The notes under the pieces were generated by a model. It had not been told where the DNA came from and did not search any database. It saw only the letters and a program-made list of their open reading frames with translations. Position numbers and translations under genes: made by a program. Source: Bacteroides zoogleoformans (GTDB lineage: Bacteria > Bacteroidota > Bacteroidia > Bacteroidales > Bacteroidaceae). From it: a DNA stretch of 64,000 nt. The stretch is taken from positions 558,001 through 622,000 of the forward strand of contig NZ_CP027231.1 in assembly GCF_002998435.1 (NCBI RefSeq), in the 5' to 3' direction. Positions 27,437 to 37,299 of the stretch are shown in pieces (the first letter of the stretch is position 1; each line of letters opens with the position of its first letter).

Positions 27437-28054
27437 ATGAATGGACAATTTCCCTCAACATTATTGGAAAAGGCAGTGAGCGAATTTGCCAAGTTGCCCG
27501 GAGTGGGACGTAAAACGGCTATGAGGCTGGTTCTTCATTTACTGCGCCAGGATACGGCTACAGTAGAAGCGTTCGGTAACGCAATCGTCAGATTAAAACA
27601 CGAGGTGAAATATTGTAAGGTCTGTCATAACATATCTGATACAGAAACGTGCCGCATCTGTTCCAATCCTCAGCGGGATGCTTCGGTGATTTGTGTGGTA
27701 GAGAATATCCGTGACGTGATGGCAGTGGAAGCTACACAGCAGTTTCGCGGTCTGTATCATGTATTAGGAGGTGTCATCTCACCGATGGACGGCATAGGTC
27801 CGGGAGATTTACAAATAGAAAGTCTGGTGCAGCGAGTACTTGCCGGTGGCATTGATGAAGTTATCCTGGCGCTAAGCACAACGATGGAAGGAGATACGAC
27901 CAACTTTTATATCTATCGTAAACTGGAAAAGCTCGGAGTGAAGCTTTCGGTCATAGCTCGCGGCATTTCGGTGGGTGATGAGTTGGAATATGCCGATGAA
28001 GTAACTTTAGGGCGTAGTATTGTAAACCGTACTCCATTTTCGGGAACGATATAA
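27437..28054 (+). CDS. recR: Recombination mediator RecR
   Basis: Works with RecO to load RecA at gapped DNA. In order: helix-hairpin-helix [20 protein letters not shown] (residues about 14-33), a zinc finger [19 protein letters not shown], the Toprim core [15 protein letters not shown] and the Walker-B-like end. The 205 residues are the expected length. Two further plus-strand genes follow with short gaps. Confidence 0.96.
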   Translation: MNGQFPSTLLEKAVSEFAKLPGVGRKTAMRLVLHLLRQDTATVEAFGNAIVRLKHEVKYCKVCHNISDTETCRICSNPQRDASVICVVENIRDVMAVEATQQFRGLYHVLGGVISPMDGIGPGDLQIESLVQRVLAGGIDEVILALSTTMEGDTTNFYIYRKLEKLGVKLSVIARGISVGDELEYADEVTLGRSIVNRTPFSGTI

Positions 28055-28099
28055 AAATTCTTTGAGATTCTATAAATTTTGACAATCATATAATCATAT

Positions 28100-28546
28100 A
28101 TGGAAGAAGCAATAAAAAAGACTATAGTACACGTCAAAGTAGCTTTTACTTGTTTTTGGACACTTCCCATTCTGTTTATCCTGTCCGGAGAGATGGGAAG
28201 TGACTGGGTGGGACTGTATGCAGGGAATATTTCCGCGACTTATGTGACTGAAACAATAACCATTTTACTGACCGCGTCTTGTGTGCCGGTCTCCCTGAAA
28301 CTTTTCTCGCGGGTTCTTATCCGAAAAATAGATGTTGCAAACCTTCCCGAAGCTCTTCGCCTTTATGCTTTATGGAGTGACGTTCGGTTGGTCTTGCTAA
28401 GTTTACCGGTTTTGGCCGGTTTTTTCACCTACTATATGGCGCTGAGTACCACAGGGGCACTCTGTGCGATGATAGGATTGACCGCCTCCCTTTTCTGTTT
28501 ACCCGGCGAAGGGCGTTTGCGTAAAGAACTGCATATTGACAAGTAA
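28100..28546 (+). CDS. Small integral membrane protein of unknown function
   Basis: A 148-residue protein with four hydrophobic segments (about residues 12-28, 50-66, 92-110 and 113-130), a helical linker with charged residues between the second and third, and a basic tail. I do not recognise the family. The gene lies 45 bases after recR and 19 bases before the acetyltransferase, so it is probably transcribed with both. Confidence 0.7.
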   Translation: MEEAIKKTIVHVKVAFTCFWTLPILFILSGEMGSDWVGLYAGNISATYVTETITILLTASCVPVSLKLFSRVLIRKIDVANLPEALRLYALWSDVRLVLLSLPVLAGFFTYYMALSTTGALCAMIGLTASLFCLPGEGRLRKELHIDK

Positions 28547-28565
28547 GAATGTGACTGATTTAGCA

Positions 28566-29102
28566 ATGGATAAATCTTATTTCCGTAGTGAACGAATATA
28601 CCTCCGGGCCATGGAACCGGAAGATCTGGAAGTAATGTATGAAATGGAAAACGACCCCGCGATGTGGGAAGTGACCAACTTCACCGTACCTTACTCAAAG
28701 TTCATATTAATGCAATACATAGAACACTCCGAATGTGACATGTTTGCCGACCGTCAGCTACGTATGATGATTGTACGCATGAAAGACAACATAGTGATGG
28801 GAACCATAGACATCACCGAGTTTGTTCCCATGCACGCCCGTGCGGAAGTGGGTATTGCGATGCGAAGAGAGTATAAAGGAAACGGTTATGCCAGAGAAGC
28901 ATTGGAACTACTATGCAACTATGTTTTTAACTTCTTGAACCTGAAGCAGCTGATTGCTCACATCGCCACAGACAACGAAGCAAGCATACGCCTTTTTGAG
29001 TCGTGCGGTTTCGTGTCATGCGGACTTCTGAAAGAGTGGTGGCGCGTTGGCGGCATATACAAGGATGTAGTATTGCTGCAATGTCTGCGAAAGGCTAATT
29101 GA
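28566..29102 (+). CDS. GNAT-family N-acetyltransferase (RimJ/SpeG-like)
   Basis: Acetyl-CoA-dependent transferase of 178 residues. It begins with the RimJ-type pattern [20 protein letters not shown], has the acetyl-CoA loop [20 protein letters not shown] (about residues 97-116) and ends with the usual [11 protein letters not shown] block. The SpeG/RimJ branch acetylates polyamines or protein N-termini; which applies is unknown. ATG 28566 is preferred over an upstream TTG. Its last 8 bases overlap the convergent YqgE gene. Confidence 0.87.
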   Translation: MDKSYFRSERIYLRAMEPEDLEVMYEMENDPAMWEVTNFTVPYSKFILMQYIEHSECDMFADRQLRMMIVRMKDNIVMGTIDITEFVPMHARAEVGIAMRREYKGNGYAREALELLCNYVFNFLNLKQLIAHIATDNEASIRLFESCGFVSCGLLKEWWRVGGIYKDVVLLQCLRKAN

Positions 29103-29688
29103 ATGTGGGTATTTGCGGAAAACGCGACCAAATTTCATACTTCCCTCCCAACTTGCAGAGGGCTTTTTTCCAAAGTTGGTCACTGGCCTCTTCATCCATC
29201 AGTGAAGCGGTATTTTCCTTGCCCACCAGCCATGTGTTCTCGTGAATTTCCCGGCACAATTGTTTATGCTCCCATCCGGAGTATCCCAAAAAGAATCTGA
29301 TTTTACCCTTTATGGGATGTCCCTGCATAATATATGCTTTAATAGCTTCAAAATCGCCATTCAGATAAAAATCCCTGTCTATAGGAAGCGCACCTTCAAT
29401 GCCATCGAGAGTATGTAGATAAAATAAAGTATCCATACTAAGTGGACCGCCCTTGTAAACCGGTATGTTTTCCCGACAATGGAATCCTTCGAGAATATCA
29501 TCCAAACAAACGGGAAGCGGCTTATTCATGACAAGCCCCATGGTGCCATCGTGTGTATGATCTACCAATAAAATAACAGAGCGACCAAATACATGATCAC
29601 ACAAAAAAGGTTCGGAAATCAACACCTTTCCTCGCGCCGGAACAACGTGGTTTGTCTCTATTTTGAATATATCTATATTGGTATGCAT
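29095..29688 (-). CDS. YqgE/AlgH family protein
   Basis: Conserved protein of 197 residues, often annotated as a putative transcriptional regulator but without a proven biochemical role. Signatures: [20 protein letters not shown] near the N-terminus, [27 protein letters not shown] and [14 protein letters not shown]. The start [11 protein letters not shown] at 29688 is preferred over the ATG at 29703. The gene ends inside the 3' end of the acetyltransferase gene (8-base antisense overlap). Confidence 0.9.
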   Translation of the reverse strand: MHTNIDIFKIETNHVVPARGKVLISEPFLCDHVFGRSVILLVDHTHDGTMGLVMNKPLPVCLDDILEGFHCRENIPVYKGGPLSMDTLFYLHTLDGIEGALPIDRDFYLNGDFEAIKAYIMQGHPIKGKIRFFLGYSGWEHKQLCREIHENTWLVGKENTASLMDEEASDQLWKKALCKLGGKYEIWSRFPQIPTFN

Positions 29689-29829
29689 GCCCCTAATATA
29701 CAAAATATTTCACAACAAGCAACCAAACTCTATTATTTTTTTCTAACCAAGCACGATTTTCTTAACAGATGATTGTTTTAAGAGTCGGCTTAGAAACTGT
29801 CTTGATTTCTTTTATCTCCACTCCATACT

Positions 29830-31146
29830 CTATTTAATTGGATGGTTTGCCGCAAAAACTGCCATTCGTTCATCCAATAGCGCGTATTGATGATCGTATA
29901 TGAAAGAAGTACATGCACGCAGTCCTTCCTGATTACTTCCGGTAGTGACCAAAGAGATGGCACTGACTCCGTAATACATCAATTCTTTGGCAAGTTCGCC
30001 GCTACTCATTCCGGGATAGCCAATGGTGAAGTAGAACCCGTCGGCGATAGGTTCGCCAAGGTCATTGTCGTACACCAAATGGAAGCCATGACGCAAGAAT
30101 ATCTGTTTGAGGCGGTTCGCACGGTCACCATATACTTTCACTTCATCAAGGAAATTATATTGCCCTTCATGAGCAGCCTTCAACATAGCCGCCAAAGCAT
30201 ATTGAGCCGAATGGCTGGTTCCTGAAGAGAGCGCATACAACACTCGGTGAATGAATACCGTACCGAAAGTACCCCCACCATACCGTTTCGTCAGTCCGGG
30301 ATAGGCGCGATTATAAAGTTTATCAGAAATACAGCTCACTCCGATACGCTGGCCGGCATAGCTGAACGCCTTGGAACCTGAGATAAGCAATACATAACAA
30401 TCGGTATAGTGTGCCACGGAAAGTTGATAAGGCGGCCGGAAAGGTTGGCCCAAGTCTTGGCGGAAGTCCATGGCAAAATAAGCAAGGTCTTCCAAAACAA
30501 TGGTATCATATAAGGTGGCAAGTTCACCGATGATACGCAATTCTTCCTCTTTCAGACAAATCCAGCTGGGATTATTCGGGTTGGAATAAATAATCGCCGC
30601 AATATTACCTTTGCAGAGATAGCTTTCAAGTTTATTTTTCAGTTTGTCTCCACGATATTCATACACATCGAAAGTTTCAAACTTATATCCCATTACCACC
30701 AATTGCTGCTTTTGTACCGGAAACCCGGGATCAATGAAGAGAATGGTGTCTTTTTTTTCGTCACACTGACAACAAGTAAGGAACGAAGCAAAAGTGCCCT
30801 GCATAGAGCCGGTCACGGGCACGCACCCTTCGGCAGCTACATCGACATTGATAAAAGCTTTGATGAAGCGTGAGGCTTCTTCTTTCAGGGAAGGTAATCC
30901 ATTAATATCCGGATAAAGGCTGGCAATACCATTCTGTAAAGCCTCAATTTCAGCTTTCACTCCGACACCGGAAGGTGGCAGGCCCGGTACTCCCATTTCC
31001 ATTTTAATAAATTCCACCCCCGATGTGGCTTCCACTTTAGCCGCAATGGCCTTCACCTCACGTATGGTTGCTTTTGCAAAGTCTGCAATGTGAAAATCTT
31101 CGATAGCTTTATCTACTAACTGACGTTCAATAGGGGTATTTTTCAT
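29830..31146 (-). CDS. PLP-dependent aminotransferase, class I/II
   Basis: Fold-type I aminotransferase, 438 residues; amino-acid substrate unknown. The PLP-binding lysine is in SGSKAFSYAGQRIG (about residue 270), with the cofactor aspartate/tyrosine region VLEDLAYFAMDFR and NPNNPSW preceding it. The N-terminal 50 residues (FAKATIREVKAIAAKVEA, then the EMGVPGLPPSGVG block) resemble the aspartate aminotransferase superfamily. Start at ATG 31146; a TTG at 31155 is possible but less likely. Confidence 0.9.
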   Translation of the reverse strand: MKNTPIERQLVDKAIEDFHIADFAKATIREVKAIAAKVEATSGVEFIKMEMGVPGLPPSGVGVKAEIEALQNGIASLYPDINGLPSLKEEASRFIKAFINVDVAAEGCVPVTGSMQGTFASFLTCCQCDEKKDTILFIDPGFPVQKQQLVVMGYKFETFDVYEYRGDKLKNKLESYLCKGNIAAIIYSNPNNPSWICLKEEELRIIGELATLYDTIVLEDLAYFAMDFRQDLGQPFRPPYQLSVAHYTDCYVLLISGSKAFSYAGQRIGVSCISDKLYNRAYPGLTKRYGGGTFGTVFIHRVLYALSSGTSHSAQYALAAMLKAAHEGQYNFLDEVKVYGDRANRLKQIFLRHGFHLVYDNDLGEPIADGFYFTIGYPGMSSGELAKELMYYGVSAISLVTTGSNQEGLRACTSFIYDHQYALLDERMAVFAANHPIK

Positions 31147-31170
31147 AATTTCCAAATTAAATTAGTTTCG

Positions 31171-31178
31171 CAAAGGTA
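31171..31178 (-). promoter_or_regulatory. -7 box for the aminotransferase gene
   Basis: TACCTTTG on the minus strand, 25 bases upstream of the ATG. Confidence 0.55.
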
Positions 31179-31260
31179 GTATAAATCTAACAGAATCAAT
31201 AGACATAAAAAATAAAGATATTTTTTCCTTCCAAGCTATTGCAGATATCAAAGAAATGCC

Positions 31261-31268
31261 TACCTTTG
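31261..31268 (+). promoter_or_regulatory. -7 box for tRNA-Asp
   Basis: TACCTTTG, 39 bases upstream of the mature tRNA 5' end, with a TTGC about 17 bases further upstream as a possible -33 element. Confidence 0.55.
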
Positions 31269-31307
31269 CAACCGCCATTGAGGGAAATGGCAAGAAAACA
31301 AGATTAT

Positions 31308-31381
31308 GGTGCGTTAGTTCAGTTGGTTAGAATACATGCCTGTCACGCATGGGGTCACGGGTTCGAGTCCCGTACGCACCG
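31308..31381 (+). tRNA. tRNA-Asp (anticodon GTC)
   Basis: Full cloverleaf: acceptor stem GGTGCGT / ACGCACC, D arm with GTTCAGTTGGTTAGAA, anticodon stem CATGC / GCATG with loop CTGTCAC (anticodon GTC at 31342-31344), T arm ACGGG-TTCGAGT-CCCGT, discriminator G at 31381. CCA is not encoded. Stand-alone tRNA with its own promoter. Confidence 0.97.
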
Positions 31382-31590
31382 CTTAAAATTACCCCGACAA
31401 GTCTAAATACTAAATAGCATATACAGAACTTATGAGACAGTTCGGTGCATATATCACTAAACAAATTCACGCGTAAAATTAATTGAAGTACATTATTATG
31501 CGGATAATCATTTTGTACTAAACTTCTCCCCCTTCACATAAAGAAATAAAAATAATACAAAGTTTTTTGCCCATTACTCCCCAAAAGAAC
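31382..31590. other. Non-coding spacer after tRNA-Asp
   Basis: About 355 bases separate the tRNA from the next start codon at 31737. Apart from the promoter box at 31591 and its leader I see no gene, attachment-site duplicate or strong hairpin. No second copy of the tRNA 3' end is present in this stretch, so there is no sign of an integrated element here. Confidence 0.6.
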
Positions 31591-31598
31591 TATCTTTG
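31591..31598 (+). promoter_or_regulatory. -7 box for the exported hypothetical gene
   Basis: TATCTTTG, preceded at suitable spacing by TTTTTTGC. It overlaps the first codons of the longest reading frame (31596), which supports the later start at 31737 and a leader of about 130 bases. Confidence 0.5.
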
Positions 31599-31736
31599 TC
31601 AAATCTGTCGTTTGTAGGGCTTTCATACAATGTTTACAAACAGTTAGGACAGCATTTGCATGTGTGCATAGACTACCGATACGGTCTCTTTAAACTGTAT
31701 GTACGGCAGGATGAGAACTTAATAGTGAGTGAATCG

Positions 31737-32270
31737 ATGAGACGAATATTATTATGCATCATAGTGTTGTTTGCCGGCATTTTGTCAGCCGTTGCGCAGA
31801 ACGAGATATCTGCGGATACGATAACGAAACTTCCACCAAATATAAGGAATTACGACGGCTTCCTGCTCGATATGGGTCTGATGAACGTATCTCTTCCTAC
31901 CCTTCCAAAGTTTACACTGGAGATTCCGGATGCAAGTAAAGACTACAGCCGTGCTTTCCGCCTGAATGCTGATGCGATTTACTCGCAAGGGCTTTCAAAC
32001 CTGTTCTCGCTTAGCAACTCCCATTATTTCGGATTAACCGGCTTTGGTTCTCCTACCGATAACTTACAGATGGGAAGCTTCCGCCTGAAAAACGGTATAC
32101 GCATCAACACATATGGAGAATATGATAAAGATGGACGGAAAGTGTACAATCCTTCTGCTCTTCCGTGGGAAAAGAACAATTTCAAAGGTGCGTTCGAGTT
32201 GAAATCGGCCAACGGAGCGTTCGGCATACGCATTGAAGTGCAACAAGGAAGAAAAACGCCATGGCCCTGA
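31737..32270 (+). CDS. Exported protein of unknown function
   Basis: A 177-residue product with a clear Sec signal (MRRILLCIIVLFAGILSAVA, cleaved near AVAQ). The mature part is rich in aromatic, Asn, Ser and Gly residues (LFSLSNSHYFGLTGFGSPTD, FRLKNGIRINTYGEYDKDGR) with alternating patterns, suggesting beta-strands of an outer-membrane or periplasmic protein. No lipobox. I do not recognise the family. It converges on the helicase gene 88 bases away and stands alone under its own promoter. Confidence 0.7.
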   Translation: MRRILLCIIVLFAGILSAVAQNEISADTITKLPPNIRNYDGFLLDMGLMNVSLPTLPKFTLEIPDASKDYSRAFRLNADAIYSQGLSNLFSLSNSHYFGLTGFGSPTDNLQMGSFRLKNGIRINTYGEYDKDGRKVYNPSALPWEKNNFKGAFELKSANGAFGIRIEVQQGRKTPWP

Positions 32271-32358
32271 CAAGCATTATATATGCCCCTGATTTATAAA
32301 AAGAAGGTATTGGTTGCAGGTGCAAACGGCTTTACCGGCCGACACACCCTCAATGATT

Positions 32359-34584
32359 TTACAATTCCGGTTCCGGCACTCCTTTTTCTTTCCGATAAGC
32401 ACGCACCATCTGCAAAATGATATCTCCATATTTTTCGACGCTTTTCTTTCCGAAATACGGAATATGCACCAACATGGCCTTATCCGGAGGAAGTAGGTTG
32501 CTGATTCCCAATATCGCCTTTTGCTGAATGACCGCATATACAGGTAGTCCCAATCGCGAAGCTTCCGCATTGCGCCACGCCACCAACCGATTGTAAAGCA
32601 CCGGATGCAACACATCGGCAGGGACTTCAAGAGCTGCAACCTCACGTTTCCGTTCTCGTTTTCTTTCTCCGCCATTCTCAAGCTGATGTTTCCAGCTCTC
32701 TGACGATGCTTCTCCTACCCTTGCAACTTCTTTTCCTCGAAGTTTCTTCTTTTGCAAAACCGAATCGTCAAGGGTGAGAATCGATTTTTTTCTCAAATAA
32801 TCTGTAACTTTGAAACCGTTTTCCTGAATATGTTGTAGCAGGTCGGACTTCAAATCATACAAACTTTCCAATTCCTCCAACGCATCCCGGAGTTTCTTCT
32901 TCAGCTCCTTATTGTCAGCCACTACGTCACTCATCAACAGCACATCCAATGGTTGCAACTGTTCCAGAAAATAAACGGCAGCAGCGTGTATGCGCTCGTG
33001 CAACACCTTGTCCGTGGCATAATCTTCCGCAGCAGCAATCAGACGGGTATATTGGAGGCCGAACCGTGCTGCCACCTTCGTCACCTTTTCGTGGAAACGC
33101 TCTACTTCTTCTTTGCAGGCTGCCAACAGCTTGGGAAAGAGTTTATACAAATGCTCGTCTATCAAGCGTACATACCTCCGCAGAGCTTGTTCCAGAGGCT
33201 GAAAGTCGAATAATCCCGACAATAAATATCCAAAATAGGTTTGCTGTAAAGAACGAAAATGTTGTTCGTCCGGTTCGTTCAGACGTGCTTCTGTAGTAAA
33301 AGCATCTATTGCATGGTCGCTAATAACAGCTTTTTCTGAAAGCGGGGCACTGAGCACCACTCCCTCCAAAGTCTTACAGCGACTCAAGGCCACATACGTC
33401 TGCCCATGTGCAAACGATGCGCTGGCATCGATTACTGCACGTTCAAACGTCAATCCTTGGCTTTTATGAATGGTGATTGCCCAAGCCAACTTCAACGGAT
33501 ATTGCCGGAAAGTGCCTTCAATGGCTTCGGTTATCTCTTTGGTTTCTTCATCCAACACATATTTAGCATTTGTCCACTCCTCTTCTTGAAGGACAAAAGA
33601 CACATTGCTTTCTTTGCTGCGCACCTCTACCCCACCTGCCGAAAGAGCCGTCACCTCTCCAATCATACCGTTATAGTAACGACACTCACCCGAAGTGTCG
33701 TTTTTTACGAACATCACCTGTGCACCGCGTTTCAGTTCCAATACCTCGTCCGTGGGATACGAATAATCGGGAAACTTTCCTTCAATCCGGGCACGAAAAG
33801 TATAAGAGCGTCCCGGGAGTTGGGCCAGTTCATGGTCGTTGATCCGTTGTGCTTGATAGTTATGAGTGACCAGACGGATATATCCATCCTCCTTTTTAGG
33901 CTCGAACCCGGGTATATAACGACGGTTCAAGACCTCTAACACCCGGCTGTCACAATGGTTCTCACGGATGCGGTTCAGCAGTTCAAGAAAGGCTTCATCA
34001 TTCTGCCGATACACTTTCCGCAATTCAATGGTACAATATTCCGTCCGTTTCAAGGCCTGGCAGGAAAAGAAATAAGGGGTATCATAATATTTACCCAGCA
34101 TTTGCCACTCCTCTTCCTTTACTACGGGAGAGAGTTGCCGAAGGTCGCCAATCATCAGCAGTTGCACCCCACCGAAAGGTTTGCCCCTGTCGCGGAAGCG
34201 CCTCAACACTGCATCTACCGAGTCGAGCAAATCGGCGCGTACCATACTGATTTCATCAATCACCAACAAATCGATACTGCGGATAATGTTTATCTTCTCT
34301 TTGCCGTAGCGAAAACGGTAAGATGTCTTGCCATGGGCGCTGAACGAACTCTCAGGAATATAAGGGGCAAAAGGAAGTTGGAAGAAAGAATGTATCGTCA
34401 CCCCGCCCGCATTGATGGCAGCAATCCCCGTCGGAGCCAATACAATCATTCGCTTCGGGCTTTCCGATTTCAGCCTTCGCAAGAAAGTGGTTTTACCGGT
34501 ACCGGCCTTGCCGGTCAGGAAAAGATGCGTACCGGTAGTTTCTATTAATTGCCATGCAAGAGCCAACTCTGAATTTTGATCCAT
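32359..34584 (-). CDS. PIF1-like superfamily 1 helicase with C-terminal HRDC domain
   Basis: ATP-driven DNA helicase of 741 residues. Walker A is GKAGTGKTTFLRRL (near residue 25), motif II is LLVIDEISMVRADLLD, and the RecD/UvrD-type motif is AITIHKSQGLTFERAVIDAS with YVALSRCKTLEGV. A helical linker leads to an HRDC domain (about 650-735; LYNRLVAWRNAEASRLGLPV), which binds nucleic acid in RecQ-type helicases. Fusion of a PIF1-like motor to HRDC is common in Bacteroidetes. Likely role is fork or structure processing; not proven. Promoter TACCTTTG is 80 bases upstream. Confidence 0.9.
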   Translation of the reverse strand: MDQNSELALAWQLIETTGTHLFLTGKAGTGKTTFLRRLKSESPKRMIVLAPTGIAAINAGGVTIHSFFQLPFAPYIPESSFSAHGKTSYRFRYGKEKINIIRSIDLLVIDEISMVRADLLDSVDAVLRRFRDRGKPFGGVQLLMIGDLRQLSPVVKEEEWQMLGKYYDTPYFFSCQALKRTEYCTIELRKVYRQNDEAFLELLNRIRENHCDSRVLEVLNRRYIPGFEPKKEDGYIRLVTHNYQAQRINDHELAQLPGRSYTFRARIEGKFPDYSYPTDEVLELKRGAQVMFVKNDTSGECRYYNGMIGEVTALSAGGVEVRSKESNVSFVLQEEEWTNAKYVLDEETKEITEAIEGTFRQYPLKLAWAITIHKSQGLTFERAVIDASASFAHGQTYVALSRCKTLEGVVLSAPLSEKAVISDHAIDAFTTEARLNEPDEQHFRSLQQTYFGYLLSGLFDFQPLEQALRRYVRLIDEHLYKLFPKLLAACKEEVERFHEKVTKVAARFGLQYTRLIAAAEDYATDKVLHERIHAAAVYFLEQLQPLDVLLMSDVVADNKELKKKLRDALEELESLYDLKSDLLQHIQENGFKVTDYLRKKSILTLDDSVLQKKKLRGKEVARVGEASSESWKHQLENGGERKRERKREVAALEVPADVLHPVLYNRLVAWRNAEASRLGLPVYAVIQQKAILGISNLLPPDKAMLVHIPYFGKKSVEKYGDIILQMVRAYRKEKGVPEPEL

Positions 34585-34664
34585 TGAAATGCTTTTTTCA
34601 ACTTATCCGCTCCTCTTCAAAATGTCAAGCGAACTTCATCTGCAATAATACTTTCACGACAAGA

Positions 34665-34672
34665 CAAAGGTA
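34665..34672 (-). promoter_or_regulatory. -7 box for the PIF1/HRDC helicase
   Basis: TACCTTTG on the minus strand, 80 bases upstream of the helicase ATG and just after the end of atpG. It suggests that the helicase is not simply read through from the atp operon. Confidence 0.5.
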
Positions 34673-34719
34673 ATGTTTTTATTTTTTTACCTCTCATCCT
34701 CTCCGGAAAATAATTAGTA

Positions 34720-35613
34720 CTACCTCAAACTGCCTCCCACAATATCAAGCAACTCATTGGTTATGGCTTGCTGTCGGCTCTTGTTGTACTGTTTCGTCAA
34801 ATCCTGAATCAAGTCGTTGGCATTATCTGTTGCAGCCTGCATAGCAAGCATACGGGCAGCATGCTCGGAAGTATTGGAGTCAAGAAGCACAGTAAATATC
34901 TTCTGGCTCAGCACTTTGGGAAGAAGTTCGGCAATCAGTCCATCGACGGAAGGCTCTACGATATAGTCATTCTTTAAACAGCGAGTAGAATCAGCAACCG
35001 TTTCGTGCCTTGCTTCTTCCGCCACCCGAACAAGGTCAATAGGTAAATAAGTCTCACGAAGCAGCTCTTGCGTTCCCATTGACTTGAAATGATGGTAAAT
35101 GAGCTCCACACGGTCAACGTTTTTCATCGCAAATTCTCGTATCAGCCGTGCCGCCAGCTCATAGGCCTCTGTAAACAAAGGCGTATCGGCCATCAAGCGA
35201 TAGCTGCCTTGCGGCTCATACCCCATCTTCCTGACAGCTTCTTCTATTTTCTTTCCTATCGGATAAATAAGTATATTCTCTCTGCTCAACGATTGATATT
35301 CTGTCAACGTCCGCTCCAGCATCTTGGTCACATTTGAGTTGAAAGAACCACATAGAGAAGTATTGGACGAGAAGACAACAAATGCCATCCGCATCACCGG
35401 CCTTTCCTCTGTATAAGGTGACTCAAATGAAGCATCCGTACATAGGAAATTGGTCAGAATCTCATTCAGTTTCTGTTGATAAGGCAACATATTCTCAATC
35501 CGCCCTTGCGCTTTATGCAATTTGGCAGAAGCCACCATTTTCATCGCCGAGGTTATCTGGCGTGTACTCATGACGGAGTTTATCCTACTCTTTACTTCTT
35601 TCAGTGAAGCCAT
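34720..35613 (-). CDS. atpG: F1Fo ATP synthase gamma subunit
   Basis: Central rotor shaft of F1. The N-terminal helix MASLKEVKSRINSVMSTRQI and the C-terminal helix NDLIQDLTKQYNKSRQQAIT, then ELLDIVGG, form the antiparallel coiled coil inside the alpha3beta3 ring. Length 297 is normal. Last gene of the atp operon, 18 bases after atpA. Confidence 0.96.
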   Translation of the reverse strand: MASLKEVKSRINSVMSTRQITSAMKMVASAKLHKAQGRIENMLPYQQKLNEILTNFLCTDASFESPYTEERPVMRMAFVVFSSNTSLCGSFNSNVTKMLERTLTEYQSLSRENILIYPIGKKIEEAVRKMGYEPQGSYRLMADTPLFTEAYELAARLIREFAMKNVDRVELIYHHFKSMGTQELLRETYLPIDLVRVAEEARHETVADSTRCLKNDYIVEPSVDGLIAELLPKVLSQKIFTVLLDSNTSEHAARMLAMQAATDNANDLIQDLTKQYNKSRQQAITNELLDIVGGSLR

Positions 35614-35631
35614 AGTTTTTCTTTCATTTCA

Positions 35632-37218
35632 TTACATGAATTGTCTTGCAACCATCTCGGCAGTCTCTTCTATTTTCTTGCAGACATCATCGTTGATGAC
35701 ACCATTTTTTAAGACATCGAGCACTTCCGCACGGTAGTTCATCTCCAGAGAATCAAGAAAGATGTGTTCAAACTCTCCGACTTTATCCAATGGCACGTTC
35801 TTCAGCAAGCCATGTGTGCCACAATAGAGAGTAGCCACTTGCTTTTCCACTGCCATTGGAGCATACTGAGGCTGTACCAGCAGACGCTTATTTTTCTGCC
35901 CTTTGTCAATAGTCAGTGCAGTCACAGGATCCATGTCGCCACTGAACTTTGTAAACGCCTCCAACTCACGATACTGCGCCTGATCTATTTTCAGTGTGCC
36001 CGCCACTTTCTTCATCGCCCTTATTTGAGCGTTACCACCTACACGGCTCACTGATATGCCGACATCAATGGCCGGACGATTGCCTTGATTAAAAAGACCT
36101 GAGTCAAGAAATATCTGTCCGTCGGTTATGGAAATTACATTTGTAGGAATATAAGCCGAGACATCTCCGGCCTGTGTTTCAATGATAGGCAATGCAGTGA
36201 GCGAGCCACCGCCTTTTACCTTACCTTTCAAACTATCAGGCAGGTCATTCATTTCACGGGCCACCTCTTCCTGGCTGATAATCTTCGCCGCACGTTCCAG
36301 CAAACGAGAGTGCAGATAAAAAATGTCTCCCGGATAAGCTTCACGTCCTGACGGCCGGCGCAGAATCAGAGACACCTCGCGATATGCAACCGCCTGTTTG
36401 GACAAATCGTCGTATACCACCAAGGCATGGCGACCTGTGTCGCGAAAATATTCACCAATGGCAGCTCCTGCAAAAGGAGCATAATACTGCAACGCTGCCG
36501 GGTCGCCTGCCGTGGCAGCTACCACAATGGTATAATCCATAGCACCATATTGGCGTAATGTATTCACGATAGAAGCTACCGTAGAACCCTTCTGACCAAT
36601 GGCCACATAGATGCAATAAACCGGTTCGCCTGCTTCGAAGTTGGCACGCTGGTTGATAATAGTATCAATGGCAATCGCCGTCTTTCCCGTTTGACGGTCG
36701 CCAATGATCAATTCACGCTGGCCTCTACCGATAGGTATCATGGCATCCACGGCCTTCAGTCCGGTTTGCAGCGGCTGAGTCACCGGCTGGCGAAAGATGA
36801 CTCCCGGCGCTTTACGTTCCAATGGCATCTCACAGAGTTCTCCACCTATTATCCCTTTTCCATCGAGAGGCACTCCCAACGGATCTATCACACGTCCCAA
36901 CATACTTTCTCCCACCATGATGGAAGCAATGTGTTTGGTACGTTTCACAATGAAGCCTTCTTTTATCTTATCCGTAGAGCCAAGCAGTACGGCACCCACG
37001 TTATCTTCTTCCAGATTCATCACAATGGCTTTGATGCCGTTATCAAACTCCAGCAACTCGTTTGCTTCGGCATTACGTAATCCGTATATGCGCGCCACGC
37101 CGTCACTGACTTGCAACACCGTGCCAATCTCGTCCAGCTGCACACGGGTGTCGATGCCTTCAAGCTGACGGCGAAGAATATCCGATACTTCGCTTGCTTT
37201 TATATTTTCAGAAACCAT
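35632..37218 (-). CDS. atpA: F1Fo ATP synthase alpha subunit
   Basis: Non-catalytic nucleotide-binding subunit of F1, 528 residues. P-loop [15 protein letters not shown] (about 170-184), and the alpha signature with the arginine finger [15 protein letters not shown]. Preceded by an 81-base spacer after atpH that contains a hairpin (37238-37293), a possible point for differential expression within the operon. Confidence 0.97.
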   Translation of the reverse strand: MVSENIKASEVSDILRRQLEGIDTRVQLDEIGTVLQVSDGVARIYGLRNAEANELLEFDNGIKAIVMNLEEDNVGAVLLGSTDKIKEGFIVKRTKHIASIMVGESMLGRVIDPLGVPLDGKGIIGGELCEMPLERKAPGVIFRQPVTQPLQTGLKAVDAMIPIGRGQRELIIGDRQTGKTAIAIDTIINQRANFEAGEPVYCIYVAIGQKGSTVASIVNTLRQYGAMDYTIVVAATAGDPAALQYYAPFAGAAIGEYFRDTGRHALVVYDDLSKQAVAYREVSLILRRPSGREAYPGDIFYLHSRLLERAAKIISQEEVAREMNDLPDSLKGKVKGGGSLTALPIIETQAGDVSAYIPTNVISITDGQIFLDSGLFNQGNRPAIDVGISVSRVGGNAQIRAMKKVAGTLKIDQAQYRELEAFTKFSGDMDPVTALTIDKGQKNKRLLVQPQYAPMAVEKQVATLYCGTHGLLKNVPLDKVGEFEHIFLDSLEMNYRAEVLDVLKNGVINDDVCKKIEETAEMVARQFM

Positions 37219-37237
37219 GTTTTCAGTGTTTAGTTGA

Positions 37238-37293
37238 TTAGTGATGAGTACTCACCAAACGGCATTGCTATGTGCTTGACCGCTCATCACTAA
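37238..37293. repeat. Inverted repeat in the atpH-atpA spacer
   Basis: Perfect 11-bp arms TTAGTGATGAG (37238-37248) and CTCATCACTAA (37283-37293) around a 34-base loop. The right flank reads ATCACTAACCATTATTA, close to the 14-bp tandem unit found at 46587-46712. Every other gap inside the atp operon is 70 bases or shorter. Confidence 0.7.
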
Positions 37294-37299
37294 CCATTA

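Noticed and set aside
31308..31736. tRNA-Asp as an integration site for a mobile element
   Set aside because: No duplicate of the tRNA 3' end, integrase or foreign-looking genes follow; housekeeping genes lie on both sides.
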